From Candidatus Nitrosotalea okcheonensis (lineage in GTDB: Archaea > Thermoproteota > Nitrososphaeria > Nitrososphaerales > Nitrosopumilaceae): 64,000 bases of DNA. Under the pieces are notes generated by a model, which was not told the origin of the DNA, ran no database searches, and saw only the letters and a list, made by a program, of their open reading frames with translations. Shown here piece by piece: positions 17,306 through 25,890 of this stretch. The first letter of the stretch is position 1, and each line of letters opens with the position of its first letter. The stretch is taken from positions 761,073 to 825,072 of the forward strand of contig NZ_LT841358.1 of NCBI RefSeq assembly GCF_900177045.1. The letters run 5' to 3'. The position numbers and the translations under genes are program-made.

Positions 17306-17713
17306 TTAACTTGAATAATGAATCAGATCCTTTTTTGCAGTCATCACAGCAGTACCTGGAACAACTTGGGCATGTATATAGAATGGTTTGGTGAAATTTC
17401 CCTGAGAAAATTCGTATTGAATATCTTTTACATGGTTTTTTATTTCGTTTATTGTTTTTATGTCACTCATGTTAGATGACATTATCATAATTTCACCGCC
17501 CGTAGCAGAAGCCATAAAGTGATGGTGAATCTTGGTCTGATTGAATCCCATTGCCATGTTACCACGCTCCAGCATTGCAGCCTGGTTGGAATCTTCCGTT
17601 GCGTTGGTAGTTTGGTTGACTTCATTCTTGTAATTTGTAGTAAGAAAATACACAGTTGCAGATATCATGGATGCAACAACCATTATCATTATTGTTAGAA
17701 TTTTTTTATTCAA
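17306..17713 (-). CDS. Membrane-anchored protein with HHHF/GGEIMI motif
   Basis: 135 residues. An uncleaved signal anchor (about residues 4-24) precedes a short domain with KIHHHFMASATGGEIMIMS (near residues 62-80), INEIKNHVKDIQYEFSQGNFT (near 88-108) and HAQVVPGTAVM (near 114-124). This HF...GGxI...H...F..G.F....H...PG pattern occurs in a small family of bacterial and archaeal proteins, sometimes mislabelled aspartate carbamoyltransferase, of unknown function. The histidine cluster faces outward and could bind metal. It follows the Met-rich gene at 17747 on the same strand, 33 bp apart. Confidence 0.7.
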   Translation of the reverse strand: MNKKILTIMIMVVASMISATVYFLTTNYKNEVNQTTNATEDSNQAAMLERGNMAMGFNQTKIHHHFMASATGGEIMIMSSNMSDIKTINEIKNHVKDIQYEFSQGNFTKPFYIHAQVVPGTAVMTAKKDLIHYSS

Positions 17714-17746
17714 TTACACATTTCACTGTCAAATTAGAATATGATA

Positions 17747-18163
17747 TTACTTTTTCCACATCATGCCATGATAGGTAAAATTATTTTGCATCATCCAAGG
17801 ACCCATGTAGTTATTTTGAAAGTTTGAATTTTTCATCATCTCATACATAAAATCTTGATTTTGTAACATGTAGTTATACATTTGTTGTCTTAGTTGCGGA
17901 TCCTGCATCATAGATCCCATCCACTGTCCCACATATTGCGGATTCTGTGACATCCATTGGTTCATGTATTGTGGATTTTGCATCATGTATCCCATATATT
18001 GACCAGAAAACTGGGGATTTTTTCCAATCATCTGACTGAACATAACAGGATTTCCCATCATTGCATACGGATTGTAAGTGTTAATGAAAATACTATAACC
18101 CATGCCCAGTCCAGCAAAGAATAGTCCTATTGCCAATCCGATCCACACATACCTGCTAATCAT
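17747..18163 (-). CDS. Methionine-rich membrane-anchored protein, possible copper binder
   Basis: 138 residues. One N-terminal helix (about residues 5-26) is followed by an external domain in which Met, Gln, Asn, Tyr and Trp dominate. An imperfect repeat built on QNPQYMNQWM and QNPQYVGQWM (about residues 62-85) recurs four times. Met-rich, Asn/Gln-rich external segments are common in copper-handling proteins, and ammonia oxidation requires much copper, so periplasmic-side copper binding is a reasonable guess. No cysteine occurs, so binding would rely on Met and the few His. Probably co-transcribed with 17306. Confidence 0.72.
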   Translation of the reverse strand: MISRYVWIGLAIGLFFAGLGMGYSIFINTYNPYAMMGNPVMFSQMIGKNPQFSGQYMGYMMQNPQYMNQWMSQNPQYVGQWMGSMMQDPQLRQQMYNYMLQNQDFMYEMMKNSNFQNNYMGPWMMQNNFTYHGMMWKK

Positions 18164-18269
18164 GCTAGATTGTTTGTTCTCCTCAATATTATAACCAGAG
18201 TAAAAATATCAGGATTGATAACATGTAATCATTTTAAATCAGACCAATCATGTAAAGGGATGTAAAAAG

Positions 18270-18425
18270 ATGCTAATGATTGAAGAAATAGAAAATTTTG
18301 GTTTCAAGCCAAAAAAAGGAATTTTCGATTTGGAAAGATGTACCAAGTGTAGTGAAGTTGTTTTCTCCACTGGTTTGAGAGTTGTAAATGGCAAACATTA
18401 TTGCATTCCGTGTTCTGGATTATAA
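18270..18425 (+). CDS. Small zinc-finger protein (51 residues)
   Basis: Reading frame from ATG 18270 (or the second ATG at 18276) to TAA 18423-18425. The translation has two pairs of cysteines, CTKC (residues 24-27) and CIPC (46-49), with a beta-rich loop of 18 residues between them and a conserved-looking GKHYCIPCSG ending, like a small treble-clef or ribbon. It is on the same strand as, and 18 bp before, the H+-ATPase gene, so the two may be co-transcribed. Function unknown. Confidence 0.65.
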   Translation: MLMIEEIENFGFKPKKGIFDLERCTKCSEVVFSTGLRVVNGKHYCIPCSGL

Positions 18426-18443
18426 TTTATAATCAAGCATACG

Positions 18444-20831
18444 GTGAAAGACGTGGACACACTAGCAAACGACAAGACAGACATAGAAAAAGGACTGGGA
18501 ACTGAAGAGGCTAAAAGGAGATTGGCAGTATATGGCTACAATGAGGTCCCGGAAAAAAAGACACATTTTCTCATTACACTGGCAAGATGCTTTTGGGGCA
18601 TTGTTCCATGGATGCTCGAAGCTACCGCATTTCTCACGTGGTTTTTGGGCAAATATCCCGATACAATCATCATCGTAGCACTTCTTCTTTCCAATGCTGT
18701 AATATCCATCATGCGACAGAGAAAAGCAAGTGTGGCAATGGCCGCTCTCAAACAGAGACTGAGTATTCAGAGCAGGGTAAAGAGAGACGGCATGTGGTCA
18801 GTCATTCCTGCAAGAGAACTTGTGCCTGGTGACCTCATTAGAGTCAGAGCAGGTGACATTTTACCAGCTGACATAAAGATTGTTGGTGGAAACACTGATG
18901 TTGATCAATCAGTACTCACCGGCGAATCTGCAACGGTAGAAAAGTCAAGTGGAGAACCAGTCTATTCAGGCTCTACTGTAAAACGTGGGGAGGCTACAGG
19001 AATCGTCGATGCCACTGGAACCAGAACCTATTTTGGTAAAACAGTCGAACTAGTAGATTTGGCAAAACCAAAATTGCACATGGAAGCATTGACTGTAAAA
19101 ATTGCACGACGACTTGCAATTATAATCATCATATCCCTTCTAATTGCTTTTACCTATGCCCTTTTGACAGGTTTCCAGTTTGTGGTGTTGCTTCCACTTG
19201 CGGTAGTACTTTTAGTTTCTGCCGTTCCTGTAGCGATGCCAACCATGCTCACTTTGAACATGGTACTTGGTTCATCGGTGCTTGCAAAGAAGGGAGTTCT
19301 TGTTACAAGACTCAGTGCAAGTGAGGACGCTGCTGTAATGGATGTCATCTGTGTAGACAAGACCGGTACAATGACAATGAACAAGCTCTTCGTTGAAGAA
19401 GAATTTCCAGTAAGCGAATTTGGAAAAAATGATGTCATACTTTATGGTGCACTTGCTTCAAACGAGGCAAACCAAGATCCCATAGATCTTGCATTCCTAG
19501 CAGCAGCCAAGGATACTAATATTTCACTGGATGGGTACTCCCAGACAGAGTTTGTGCCATTTGACCCACAGACTAGGATGACTGGATCTACAGTTCATAG
19601 ATCTGGTGAAAAATTCCATGTAATGAAAGGTTCGTTCAAAGCCATCTGCGCTTACTGCAAAATGACGGACGATAACACCATATCTTTGAGCAAGGATGCA
19701 GATGCTCTCTCAGCAAAAGGATTGAGAGTGATAGCAGTTGCCAAAGAAAACCACGAACATGGATTTGAATTGGTGGGCCTTGCAGGAGTAGCTGATAGAA
19801 TAAGACAAGATTCTCGTGAGACAGTTTTGCAGCTCAATGACCTCGGAGTGTCTGTAAAGATGCTTACAGGCGACGCACTCCCAATCGCAAAGAATATCGC
19901 ACCACAGATAGGTCTGGGTGACAATATTATCAGAATGCCCGATGTGCAGAATCAAAACTTGTCAGGCTCCATGATAGAAGAAAGTAGCGGTATGGCCGAG
20001 ATCTACCCTGAAGACAAGTATACCATAGTCAAGAATCTCCAGAGCAGAGGACATATTGTTGGAATGACTGGCGATGGAGTAAATGATGCACCAGCACTAA
20101 AGCAGGCCGAAGTAGGAATAGCAGTTAGAAATGCAACAGATATTGCAAAGGACTCGGCAAGCGCTGTGCTTGTAACAGAGGGCCTAGGCGGCATACTTGC
20201 CATCATAAAGACTGGTAGGACGATTTACCAAAGGATATTCAGTTGGGTCCTCAACATGGTAACCAAAAAGACTTTCATGGTTGGATATATTGTATCCATG
20301 TTATTTCTTACTCACAGTCTTGTAATTTCAATATTTAGCATGGTATTACTGATATTTTTTGCCGATTTTGCCACCATGTCAATATCAACAGACAACGTCA
20401 GACATTCAAAGAGTCCAGACTCGCTAGATACTTCATGGTTATTCAAGGTTGGAATACCACTGGCAATGCTTACCGTGATCGAGGGCGTAGTACTTACCAT
20501 GGTAGGCATGAACTATTTCAAATTAAGCGACAACTCCCACAGACTCTACACCTTCACTTTTTCATATCTGGTCATAGAATCACTCTTTAGTTTGATGATA
20601 ATACGGGAGCGCGGACATTTTTGGAAATCAAGACCGAGCAATATTCTTCTCATTACAACTGCCAGTGAAATCGCAATAGTATCTGCAATATCGATACTTG
20701 GTTTTTGGGAACTTGGTCCGCTAGGATATATTCCGTTGCTTGTCATACTGGCCTATTCGTTTGCTGTACGTTTTCCAAATGATCTGCTCAAGGTATATCT
20801 CGTAAGGAGATTCTACAAGAGTTCACAGTAA
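18444..20831 (+). CDS. Plasma-membrane-type proton-translocating P-type ATPase (P3A)
   Basis: 795 residues from GTG 18444, matching the length of archaeal P3A ATPases. Such pumps use ATP to export protons. Visible landmarks are the actuator motif TGES (159-162), the PVAMP membrane motif (262-266), the phosphorylation site DKTGTM (Asp305), and GDGVNDAP (near 540) in the hinge. About ten membrane helices are present. No metal-binding N-terminal domain or CPx motif exists, which excludes the P1B metal pumps. With the antiporter at 23841 it could serve pH homeostasis. The direction and ion are family inference. Confidence 0.92.
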   Translation: MKDVDTLANDKTDIEKGLGTEEAKRRLAVYGYNEVPEKKTHFLITLARCFWGIVPWMLEATAFLTWFLGKYPDTIIIVALLLSNAVISIMRQRKASVAMAALKQRLSIQSRVKRDGMWSVIPARELVPGDLIRVRAGDILPADIKIVGGNTDVDQSVLTGESATVEKSSGEPVYSGSTVKRGEATGIVDATGTRTYFGKTVELVDLAKPKLHMEALTVKIARRLAIIIIISLLIAFTYALLTGFQFVVLLPLAVVLLVSAVPVAMPTMLTLNMVLGSSVLAKKGVLVTRLSASEDAAVMDVICVDKTGTMTMNKLFVEEEFPVSEFGKNDVILYGALASNEANQDPIDLAFLAAAKDTNISLDGYSQTEFVPFDPQTRMTGSTVHRSGEKFHVMKGSFKAICAYCKMTDDNTISLSKDADALSAKGLRVIAVAKENHEHGFELVGLAGVADRIRQDSRETVLQLNDLGVSVKMLTGDALPIAKNIAPQIGLGDNIIRMPDVQNQNLSGSMIEESSGMAEIYPEDKYTIVKNLQSRGHIVGMTGDGVNDAPALKQAEVGIAVRNATDIAKDSASAVLVTEGLGGILAIIKTGRTIYQRIFSWVLNMVTKKTFMVGYIVSMLFLTHSLVISIFSMVLLIFFADFATMSISTDNVRHSKSPDSLDTSWLFKVGIPLAMLTVIEGVVLTMVGMNYFKLSDNSHRLYTFTFSYLVIESLFSLMIIRERGHFWKSRPSNILLITTASEIAIVSAISILGFWELGPLGYIPLLVILAYSFAVRFPNDLLKVYLVRRFYKSSQ

Positions 20832-20925
20832 TAGACGATCCTGTGCTCCGCATTCCAAAACTATTTTCTTTTTCAAAATGCTTTATCTTGATTTTTTTTA
20901 CTAGCCTTGATCATTTGTAATAATA

Positions 20926-21540
20926 CTAGGTTTGCAAAAACCTGCCATATCCTACTATGCCGTTCTGATTGACATTCCATATTGCAGGTTTTATCCACAA
21001 ATTCCCATCACTGTCAGTTTCAAGATAAAGAATTGGTAACACATTCGATGGTGCAGCTTGAAGAGATGCAGGCCCTGCAAACGCCTTACCGTTTATCATG
21101 TTGTACATACTTCCATGACATGGACATTCTCCTCTTTTTCTGCCCTCTTGTGGCCAGTATTTCCACAAGCACCACAAATGTAAACAAACCATGCTGTAGG
21201 CACGAAAAGCACTGACATCTTCTTTGCCGCCACCAAGTTCATCTGGCAATCGAACAAACTGCCATTTCTTAAATGGCTCTTTATCAAGCACAGGATCACC
21301 TGATAATGGATAAGTAATAACTTCGGAATGATTCTTTGGAAAAGTCTTGACGTTTGCCTGAGTTCCGTCTGGAAGTATGACCTCAGCTTTTACCGGCATG
21401 ATGTTTGAGGGGTTTGGCATGAATTTTCCCCATGGAATAAACGGTGTAAATGCCAGTCCTACCCCAGCAGCAGCTAACAACTTTAGAAAGTCTCGTCGGG
21501 ATACATCACTCTTGGAAGGTTCTATCTCGATTGAACCCAT
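20926..21540 (-). CDS. TAT-exported Rieske iron-sulfur protein
   Basis: 204 residues. A twin-arginine signal, SRRDFLKLLAAAGVGLAF (about residues 14-31), precedes a Rieske fold. The [2Fe-2S] ligands are in CLHLWC (near 114-119) and CPCHGS (near 139-144); the first box replaces the usual CTHLGC with CLHLWC, and the intervening loop is Trp-rich. Rieske proteins pass electrons from quinol in bc-type complexes. No cytochrome b gene adjoins it here, so it is an orphan or its partner is elsewhere. Confidence 0.9.
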   Translation of the reverse strand: MGSIEIEPSKSDVSRRDFLKLLAAAGVGLAFTPFIPWGKFMPNPSNIMPVKAEVILPDGTQANVKTFPKNHSEVITYPLSGDPVLDKEPFKKWQFVRLPDELGGGKEDVSAFRAYSMVCLHLWCLWKYWPQEGRKRGECPCHGSMYNMINGKAFAGPASLQAAPSNVLPILYLETDSDGNLWIKPAIWNVNQNGIVGYGRFLQT

Positions 21541-21824
21541 TCAAATTCACTACCTAGCAAGAAAGGATTTTCTCCAAGCGCAATCTGTACGGACAAGAAA
21601 TTTTTGATTTGTTGATCAAACATGATCTTGGTATTGCTTCCTGACTTTTATGTCTCACTATGTCTTTATTGACGCATCTTTATCAAGAAGGTGTTGATTT
21701 ACTAGCGTACGATATTTTCACTTTAGGTTGGTCAGTCATGATTTTGCAGCATTAGCAGCCAAAGATGTTAACAGTATCAGACAAAACCAGAACCTTATAA
21801 GTACACAAAATTAGTTCCAGTCAA

Positions 21825-22220
21825 ATGTCTACAGGAGATAAAAAACATGATCGAGTTACAGAACACCTAGCCAATGAACGCACTTTTCTTGCATGGCTAC
21901 GTACCTGCATTGCACTCATGGGATTGGGTTTTGTGATTGCAAGATTTGGCCTATTTCTTAAAGAATTTAGCATCATAACAAAGAATCAGACAATTCCATC
22001 AAACCTACCATCTCAATCTTCTTCAACATTGTTGGGCATGAGTATGATCGGTCTTGGAATTTTGCTGATAATTTACGCATTGGTAAATTACCTCAAAGCT
22101 CAGAGATCTATTGAATCTGGCACCTACATTCCCAGACATTCTATAATGTATGTGACAAGCATAGGCCTTGTCATCTTTGCAGTAATTGTGCTTGCTTATT
22201 TGATCTTGATATCAACATGA
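21825..22220 (+). CDS. DUF202 (YidH-type) membrane protein
   Basis: 131 residues with the DUF202 signature ANERTFLAWLRTCIALMGLGFVIARFGLFL-like segment (about residues 17-47), followed by two more hydrophobic helices (near 69-87 and 107-129). Three membrane segments in total. The function of DUF202 proteins is unknown. A TATA-like CCTTATAAG at 21793-21801 lies 24 bp before the start, so the transcript would be leaderless or nearly so. Monocistronic. Confidence 0.87.
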   Translation: MSTGDKKHDRVTEHLANERTFLAWLRTCIALMGLGFVIARFGLFLKEFSIITKNQTIPSNLPSQSSSTLLGMSMIGLGILLIIYALVNYLKAQRSIESGTYIPRHSIMYVTSIGLVIFAVIVLAYLILIST

Positions 22221-22321
22221 TTTTTTGTAGAAAAACATACGGGCATTAGAGAATTAAAATTCTGGATTTGGGCATATAATGATCTAGCCCACTCATTCAT
22301 CACAAAACGATTTTGAAACTA

Positions 22322-22708
22322 TCAGGCATCATGTGACTGCTTTTGACAGTCATTGATAGTATTTACAATCTTCCTTGCCAGGGATATTGGACTAGCATTC
22401 TTGTTTATTGTTACAAGAATAATGTGATCGTCCATAGGGAAGGTGAGCATTGTAAGACTATCTCTCTTAGATACGTAATAGTTGATTGGGCCAAAATGTT
22501 CATCAAAGTCACCGCCCATTGATACCTGCAGAACACATTGCATGAAGAACATCTCACTCATGTAATCCGGAAATTGGTTTGTAAATCCAGGTCTTGAGAC
22601 TTTTTCAACTGCCCTTCCCTGTCTGTTGATTAATGCAATAGATTGGATATTTTTATTAATAGATATGATGGAGTTGCACAATCCAACATGGTCTAGACGT
22701 AGCGACAT
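22322..22708 (-). CDS. Small soluble protein, roadblock-like, DUF6659-type
   Basis: 128 residues without membrane segments. Hydrophobic strands alternate with helices in the order expected of a roadblock/profilin-like fold: NIQSIALINRQGRAVEKV (near residues 20-37), then YYVSKRDSLTMLTFPMDDHIILVTINKNA (near 77-105), then a C-terminal helix. Similar proteins are frequent in ammonia-oxidising archaea and are of unknown function; I give the DUF6659 link from memory of the motif, without a search. Monocistronic. Confidence 0.68.
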   Translation of the reverse strand: MSLRLDHVGLCNSIISINKNIQSIALINRQGRAVEKVSRPGFTNQFPDYMSEMFFMQCVLQVSMGGDFDEHFGPINYYVSKRDSLTMLTFPMDDHIILVTINKNASPISLARKIVNTINDCQKQSHDA

Positions 22709-22833
22709 TACATATTAGAATACAATAATGGAAGAAAAGTCTTCCGTAACAAAATGTACTTACAGTGATTTCTCACTTTCATAACCTGTCGATAGTACAT
22801 GGTCTTTATCCCTACCATGACTGATTTATCGTA

Positions 22834-23298
22834 TCAATTGGTTTTACCTACTACTGTACTAGCATGCAAAATAATATTTTTACCATTTTGCAATATACCT
22901 TCTATTGTCACCGGCATCTTTGTTCCTATGTTTGGATCTCCTTTAACAGGCATGACAATCTCATCATATGATACGGTTTTTCCAGGATTCAAATTAGTAG
23001 TAATTACAGACTTGTCATATGGTCTTCCCAGTAATCCCATATTTCCCATTGAAAATTTAATGTCGTGAATTGAAGCATTACCAGCATTGTATAATACAGT
23101 TGAAAGATGCATAACTGCATGAGAGTCTATACTTTCACTTACATGTAGAACTGCAAGATTATCTTTACTTGCTATTGATTCAATCTTGTTATTAATCATA
23201 TTTTGTGAAAATTCTCCCGAGCTGACCATTTGGAAAACGTACAGCAATGCAATCGTGCCAACAAAAATAGTTGGAGGTATGGCAAATATCTTATCCAT
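22834..23298 (-). CDS. Membrane-anchored extracytoplasmic protein of unknown function
   Basis: 154 residues from ATG 23298. A longer TTG-started version exists (23319), but a TATA-like ATTATATTT lies at about 23321-23329, which would put transcription initiation at the ATG and give a leaderless message. An N-terminal helix (about residues 6-24) anchors a beta-rich domain containing HLSTVLYNAGNASIHDIKFSMG (near 84-105) and NPGKTVSYDEIVMPVKGDPN (near 119-138), an arrangement like CARDB or other Ig-type domains. No catalytic residues are apparent. Confidence 0.7.
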   Translation of the reverse strand: MDKIFAIPPTIFVGTIALLYVFQMVSSGEFSQNMINNKIESIASKDNLAVLHVSESIDSHAVMHLSTVLYNAGNASIHDIKFSMGNMGLLGRPYDKSVITTNLNPGKTVSYDEIVMPVKGDPNIGTKMPVTIEGILQNGKNIILHASTVVGKTN

Positions 23299-23840
23299 AT
23301 TTTTATGAATTGTTTTCAAATATAATACAATTGATTAACAATGTTATGTTTGTCTTAATCTATAATCATCTCAGGATTTAATCAGAAATTAATAAGATCA
23401 ATTCTCTAGATAGCAAGTAGACAAGATATAAAAATTTCTTAGCATGTTAGAGGTACAACAAAAGAAATCTACCAGAAACTGATAGGAGATAAGTCTTCTG
23501 TAACATGGTAACGTAACAAGGATCATCATTCTCTAAATATTACAATACCGAAAAGAATTTCATGCAAGAAATCAACGACATGAAAAAAAGACGTGTAGAT
23601 CAAAATCTATTCTGGCTTGAACAACGTTCTGGCGGAATATACGTAAAGTTTCACAGCAAGTAGATTAGATCAATAATAAATATTTATGAAAACAATTGAT
23701 TTGTATGAAGTACATATGATGAAAGCAAAAGTAAATAAAAATTATAAAAATAATTTTGAATTTTATGGAAGAAAAGATGTTGTTATGATATGTTTCTCAG
23801 ATAATTTTATTTTATATTAAAAAATTTTAATACAAATGAA
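23299..23840. other. Long A+T-rich intergenic stretch
   Basis: About 540 bp between divergent genes, strongly A+T-rich, holding one short candidate gene (23562-23663) and the likely promoters of both flanking genes. Just before the antiporter gene the sequence TTTTATTTTATATTAAAAAATTTTAATAC gives several possible TATA boxes. No tRNA, repeat array or structured RNA was seen. Confidence 0.5.
23562..23663 (+). CDS. Possible 33-residue peptide
   Basis: A short frame from ATG 23562 to TAG 23661-23663 encoding a basic, soluble peptide with KKRRVDQNLFWLEQRSGGIY. An upstream in-frame stop fixes the ATG as the only ordinary start. No family is recognised. It is listed because it is the only sensible coding frame in a 540-bp gap; it may be chance. 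Confidence 0.35.
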   Translation: MQEINDMKKRRVDQNLFWLEQRSGGIYVKFHSK

Positions 23841-25193
23841 ATGACCCTCCAAGATTTGATCATATATGCAAAGTCGGCTACTGAAACAACCAATTTCGCA
23901 GAGTCAGTAAACAAGACATTACATTCTAACATCATTACAACTGAGATAACTAGAATAAATCATGACCTTGCGCAGACGGTGTTTCATGGCACCAATCTTG
24001 CATCAGCTCAGGTCATTCTTCTTGCAGTGGGAGTCATAATTTTCGTAGGAGTGGCAGGAGAAGCATTCTTTAGAAAAACAGGAATTCCAGAAGTTCTTTT
24101 CCTCACAGTTGTCGGATTTGTACTGGGGCCAATCTTTGGCATAGTAGATTCATCCACCATCATTAGGATTATTCCGTATTTTTCATCCCTTGCCCTCATC
24201 ATAATAATGTTTGATGGAGGCCTCAATCTTGACATAAAGACAGTAATCAGAACTGCACATTATTCTCTGCTTGTTGCAATACTAAGCTTTTTAGCAACGC
24301 TTGCCATTGTCTCATCTCTTGCAGTCTACGTTTTTGACTGGCAGTGGATAAGTGCAATACTTCTTGGTTCCATCTTAGGAGGAATCAGTCCAATAGTTGT
24401 ATTTGCCATAGTAAAGAGAGTACAGATTACTGAAGATACCAAGTCAATTTTGATTTTGGAATCTGCCATGACTGACATCATGGCTACCATAGGAGCCTTT
24501 TTGCTTTTTGACATCATTGCTTCAGGACATTTCAGTATTAGTTTATTGGGATTGGATTTTGGAAGGGAGGTAGTAGTTGGCATGGGACTTGGATTCGGGG
24601 TTGGCATACCTTGGCTTTATGGGTTTTCCAAGATTACAAATATCAAGCATGCATACATGCTTACACTTGCCATATTGTTTGTACTTTTCTTCACTGCAAA
24701 ATCTCTTGGCGAATCAGGAGCATTAACAGCTCTAATTTTTGGACTGGTACTAGGTAACAGAAAAACACTTTCAAGATATCTCAAGTTTAACATGCCAGAG
24801 GTCTCCATGGAAGACACATTTCATGATGAGGTGACATTTCTTGTAAGATCATTTTTCTTTGTATTTGTAGGGTTGATTGCAGAGTTTGGCCAACTAAGAT
24901 ATGTGATAGTGGGGGTAATAATTGCAATTGCGCTTTATCTATCAAGAAAGGTAATTACCAAAGCCTTGTTTACAAGATTCCCCGAATTTGATAAAAAAGT
25001 GATAAGATCCATGATACCAAGAGGATTGGCAGCTGCAGTACTTTCCACATTTGCCCTCACATTTGGAGTCCCACACGCTAAAGTCTATACTGAGATTACC
25101 TTCATCATAATCATCTCCACTGTAATAATCACAACTATTGACATTGGAAAGATCCAAAAAAAGCAAGGCCAGACTAAAAGTTGTAACAAATAA
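23841..25193 (+). CDS. Cation:proton antiporter (CPA family)
   Basis: 450 residues from ATG 23841. After ~45 polar residues come about 12-13 membrane helices. Motifs fit the CPA Na+(K+)/H+ exchangers: FRKTGIPEVLFLTVVGFVLGP (near 75-95), IIIMFDGGLNLD (near 120-131), LGGISPIVVFAIVKR (near 178-192) and MIPRGLAAAVLSTFAL (near 391-406), the last carrying the conserved Pro-Arg-Gly. There is no C-terminal RCK or TrkA domain. Together with the H+-ATPase at 18444 it would help regulate internal pH or Na+. Ion selectivity is not readable. Confidence 0.9.
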   Translation: MTLQDLIIYAKSATETTNFAESVNKTLHSNIITTEITRINHDLAQTVFHGTNLASAQVILLAVGVIIFVGVAGEAFFRKTGIPEVLFLTVVGFVLGPIFGIVDSSTIIRIIPYFSSLALIIIMFDGGLNLDIKTVIRTAHYSLLVAILSFLATLAIVSSLAVYVFDWQWISAILLGSILGGISPIVVFAIVKRVQITEDTKSILILESAMTDIMATIGAFLLFDIIASGHFSISLLGLDFGREVVVGMGLGFGVGIPWLYGFSKITNIKHAYMLTLAILFVLFFTAKSLGESGALTALIFGLVLGNRKTLSRYLKFNMPEVSMEDTFHDEVTFLVRSFFFVFVGLIAEFGQLRYVIVGVIIAIALYLSRKVITKALFTRFPEFDKKVIRSMIPRGLAAAVLSTFALTFGVPHAKVYTEITFIIIISTVIITTIDIGKIQKKQGQTKSCNK

Positions 25194-25324
25194 CCGAGGA
25201 TCGTGTATAACAATTTACAAAAATATAACCCTAGTTACCAAGCATGTACTGGATACATCTTCGGATTTACACCATCTGTCAGACAGTCATACTAGACAGC
25301 AATTACGTACACAAATAGGTAGAC

Positions 25325-25462
25325 TTGGAACAATTCAATGTAGCCATTCCTGCAAGAAAATTTGGTAATACAGCATCATTCAAATTGAATAGAGACGCCG
25401 TAATAGTGAAACAAGTCACATCATTAGATTCAGCGCAAAGATGGCAAGGAAAATATTTCTAA
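25325..25462 (+). CDS. Possible 45-residue protein or remnant
   Basis: A TTG-started frame (25325) ending TAA 25460-25462 reads MEQFNVAIPARKFGNTASFK followed by LNRDAVIVKQVTSLDSAQRW, which looks more protein-like than random. An in-frame stop directly precedes it. It lies in the 330-bp gap 25194-25522 behind the antiporter gene; the rest of that gap holds nothing recognisable. It could be the decayed end of a longer gene. Confidence 0.3.
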   Translation: MEQFNVAIPARKFGNTASFKLNRDAVIVKQVTSLDSAQRWQGKYF

Positions 25463-25522
25463 ATCAAAAACTAAAACTAGGGATTTTAACGTCTTCATTT
25501 GGGTTTGATGATAAAGAAAAAC

Positions 25523-25813
25523 TTATCCCGGAGGTCCAGTCATCAGAGATTGTTCTCTAGTCTTTACATTTGCATCATACTTGGCTAATACAGAATCACC
25601 AGGCTTTGCGTTGCATTGCCCTATCTTGACAATATACCCATCAGAAGTTTCTGCAGTGCATCCTGAATTATCTACTGAAACCACCTTCACCTTCTCAGTG
25701 ACTTCATTTGGTAAAAGGTTCCATACTGGAAACACAACTGTTACCATGAGGATCACAACTGCTCCTATGGCTACTCCTACATACCATGATGCTTTACTCT
25801 TTTTTTCCATCAT
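25523..25813 (-). CDS. Membrane-anchored small protein, divergent to a YncE-like gene
   Basis: 96 residues. One helix (about residues 12-32) anchors a short external domain of beta character with VSVDNSGCTAETSDGYIVKIGQCNAKPGDSVLA-type spacing, where two cysteines (near 53 and 68) may form a disulfide. It resembles a small OB- or SH3-like barrel but is not a family I recognise. The start lies 35 bp from the tandem GTAGNNNATCTAC elements at 25848-25876, which it shares with the gene at 25891. A TATA-like CAATATATG on the minus strand lies near 25886-25878, beyond those elements. Confidence 0.72.
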   Translation of the reverse strand: MMEKKSKASWYVGVAIGAVVILMVTVVFPVWNLLPNEVTEKVKVVSVDNSGCTAETSDGYIVKIGQCNAKPGDSVLAKYDANVKTREQSLMTGPPG

Positions 25814-25847
25814 TTGATAAAATCAATCCATCATTTCATTTATATAT

Positions 25848-25876
25848 GTAGTGAATCTACGTAGTAGCTAATCTAC
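25848..25876. promoter_or_regulatory. Tandem GTAGNNNATCTAC operators, divergent promoter
   Basis: Two 13-bp elements, GTAGTGAATCTAC (25848-25860) and GTAGCTAATCTAC (25864-25876), 16 bp apart start to start. A TATA box TTTATATAT (25839-25847) touches the first element, so a bound protein should block RNA polymerase for the gene at 25891. A second TATA on the other strand serves the gene ending at 25523. Same element as at 27967, 30857, 34668 and 36824. Confidence 0.8.
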
Positions 25877-25890
25877 TATGCATATATTGA

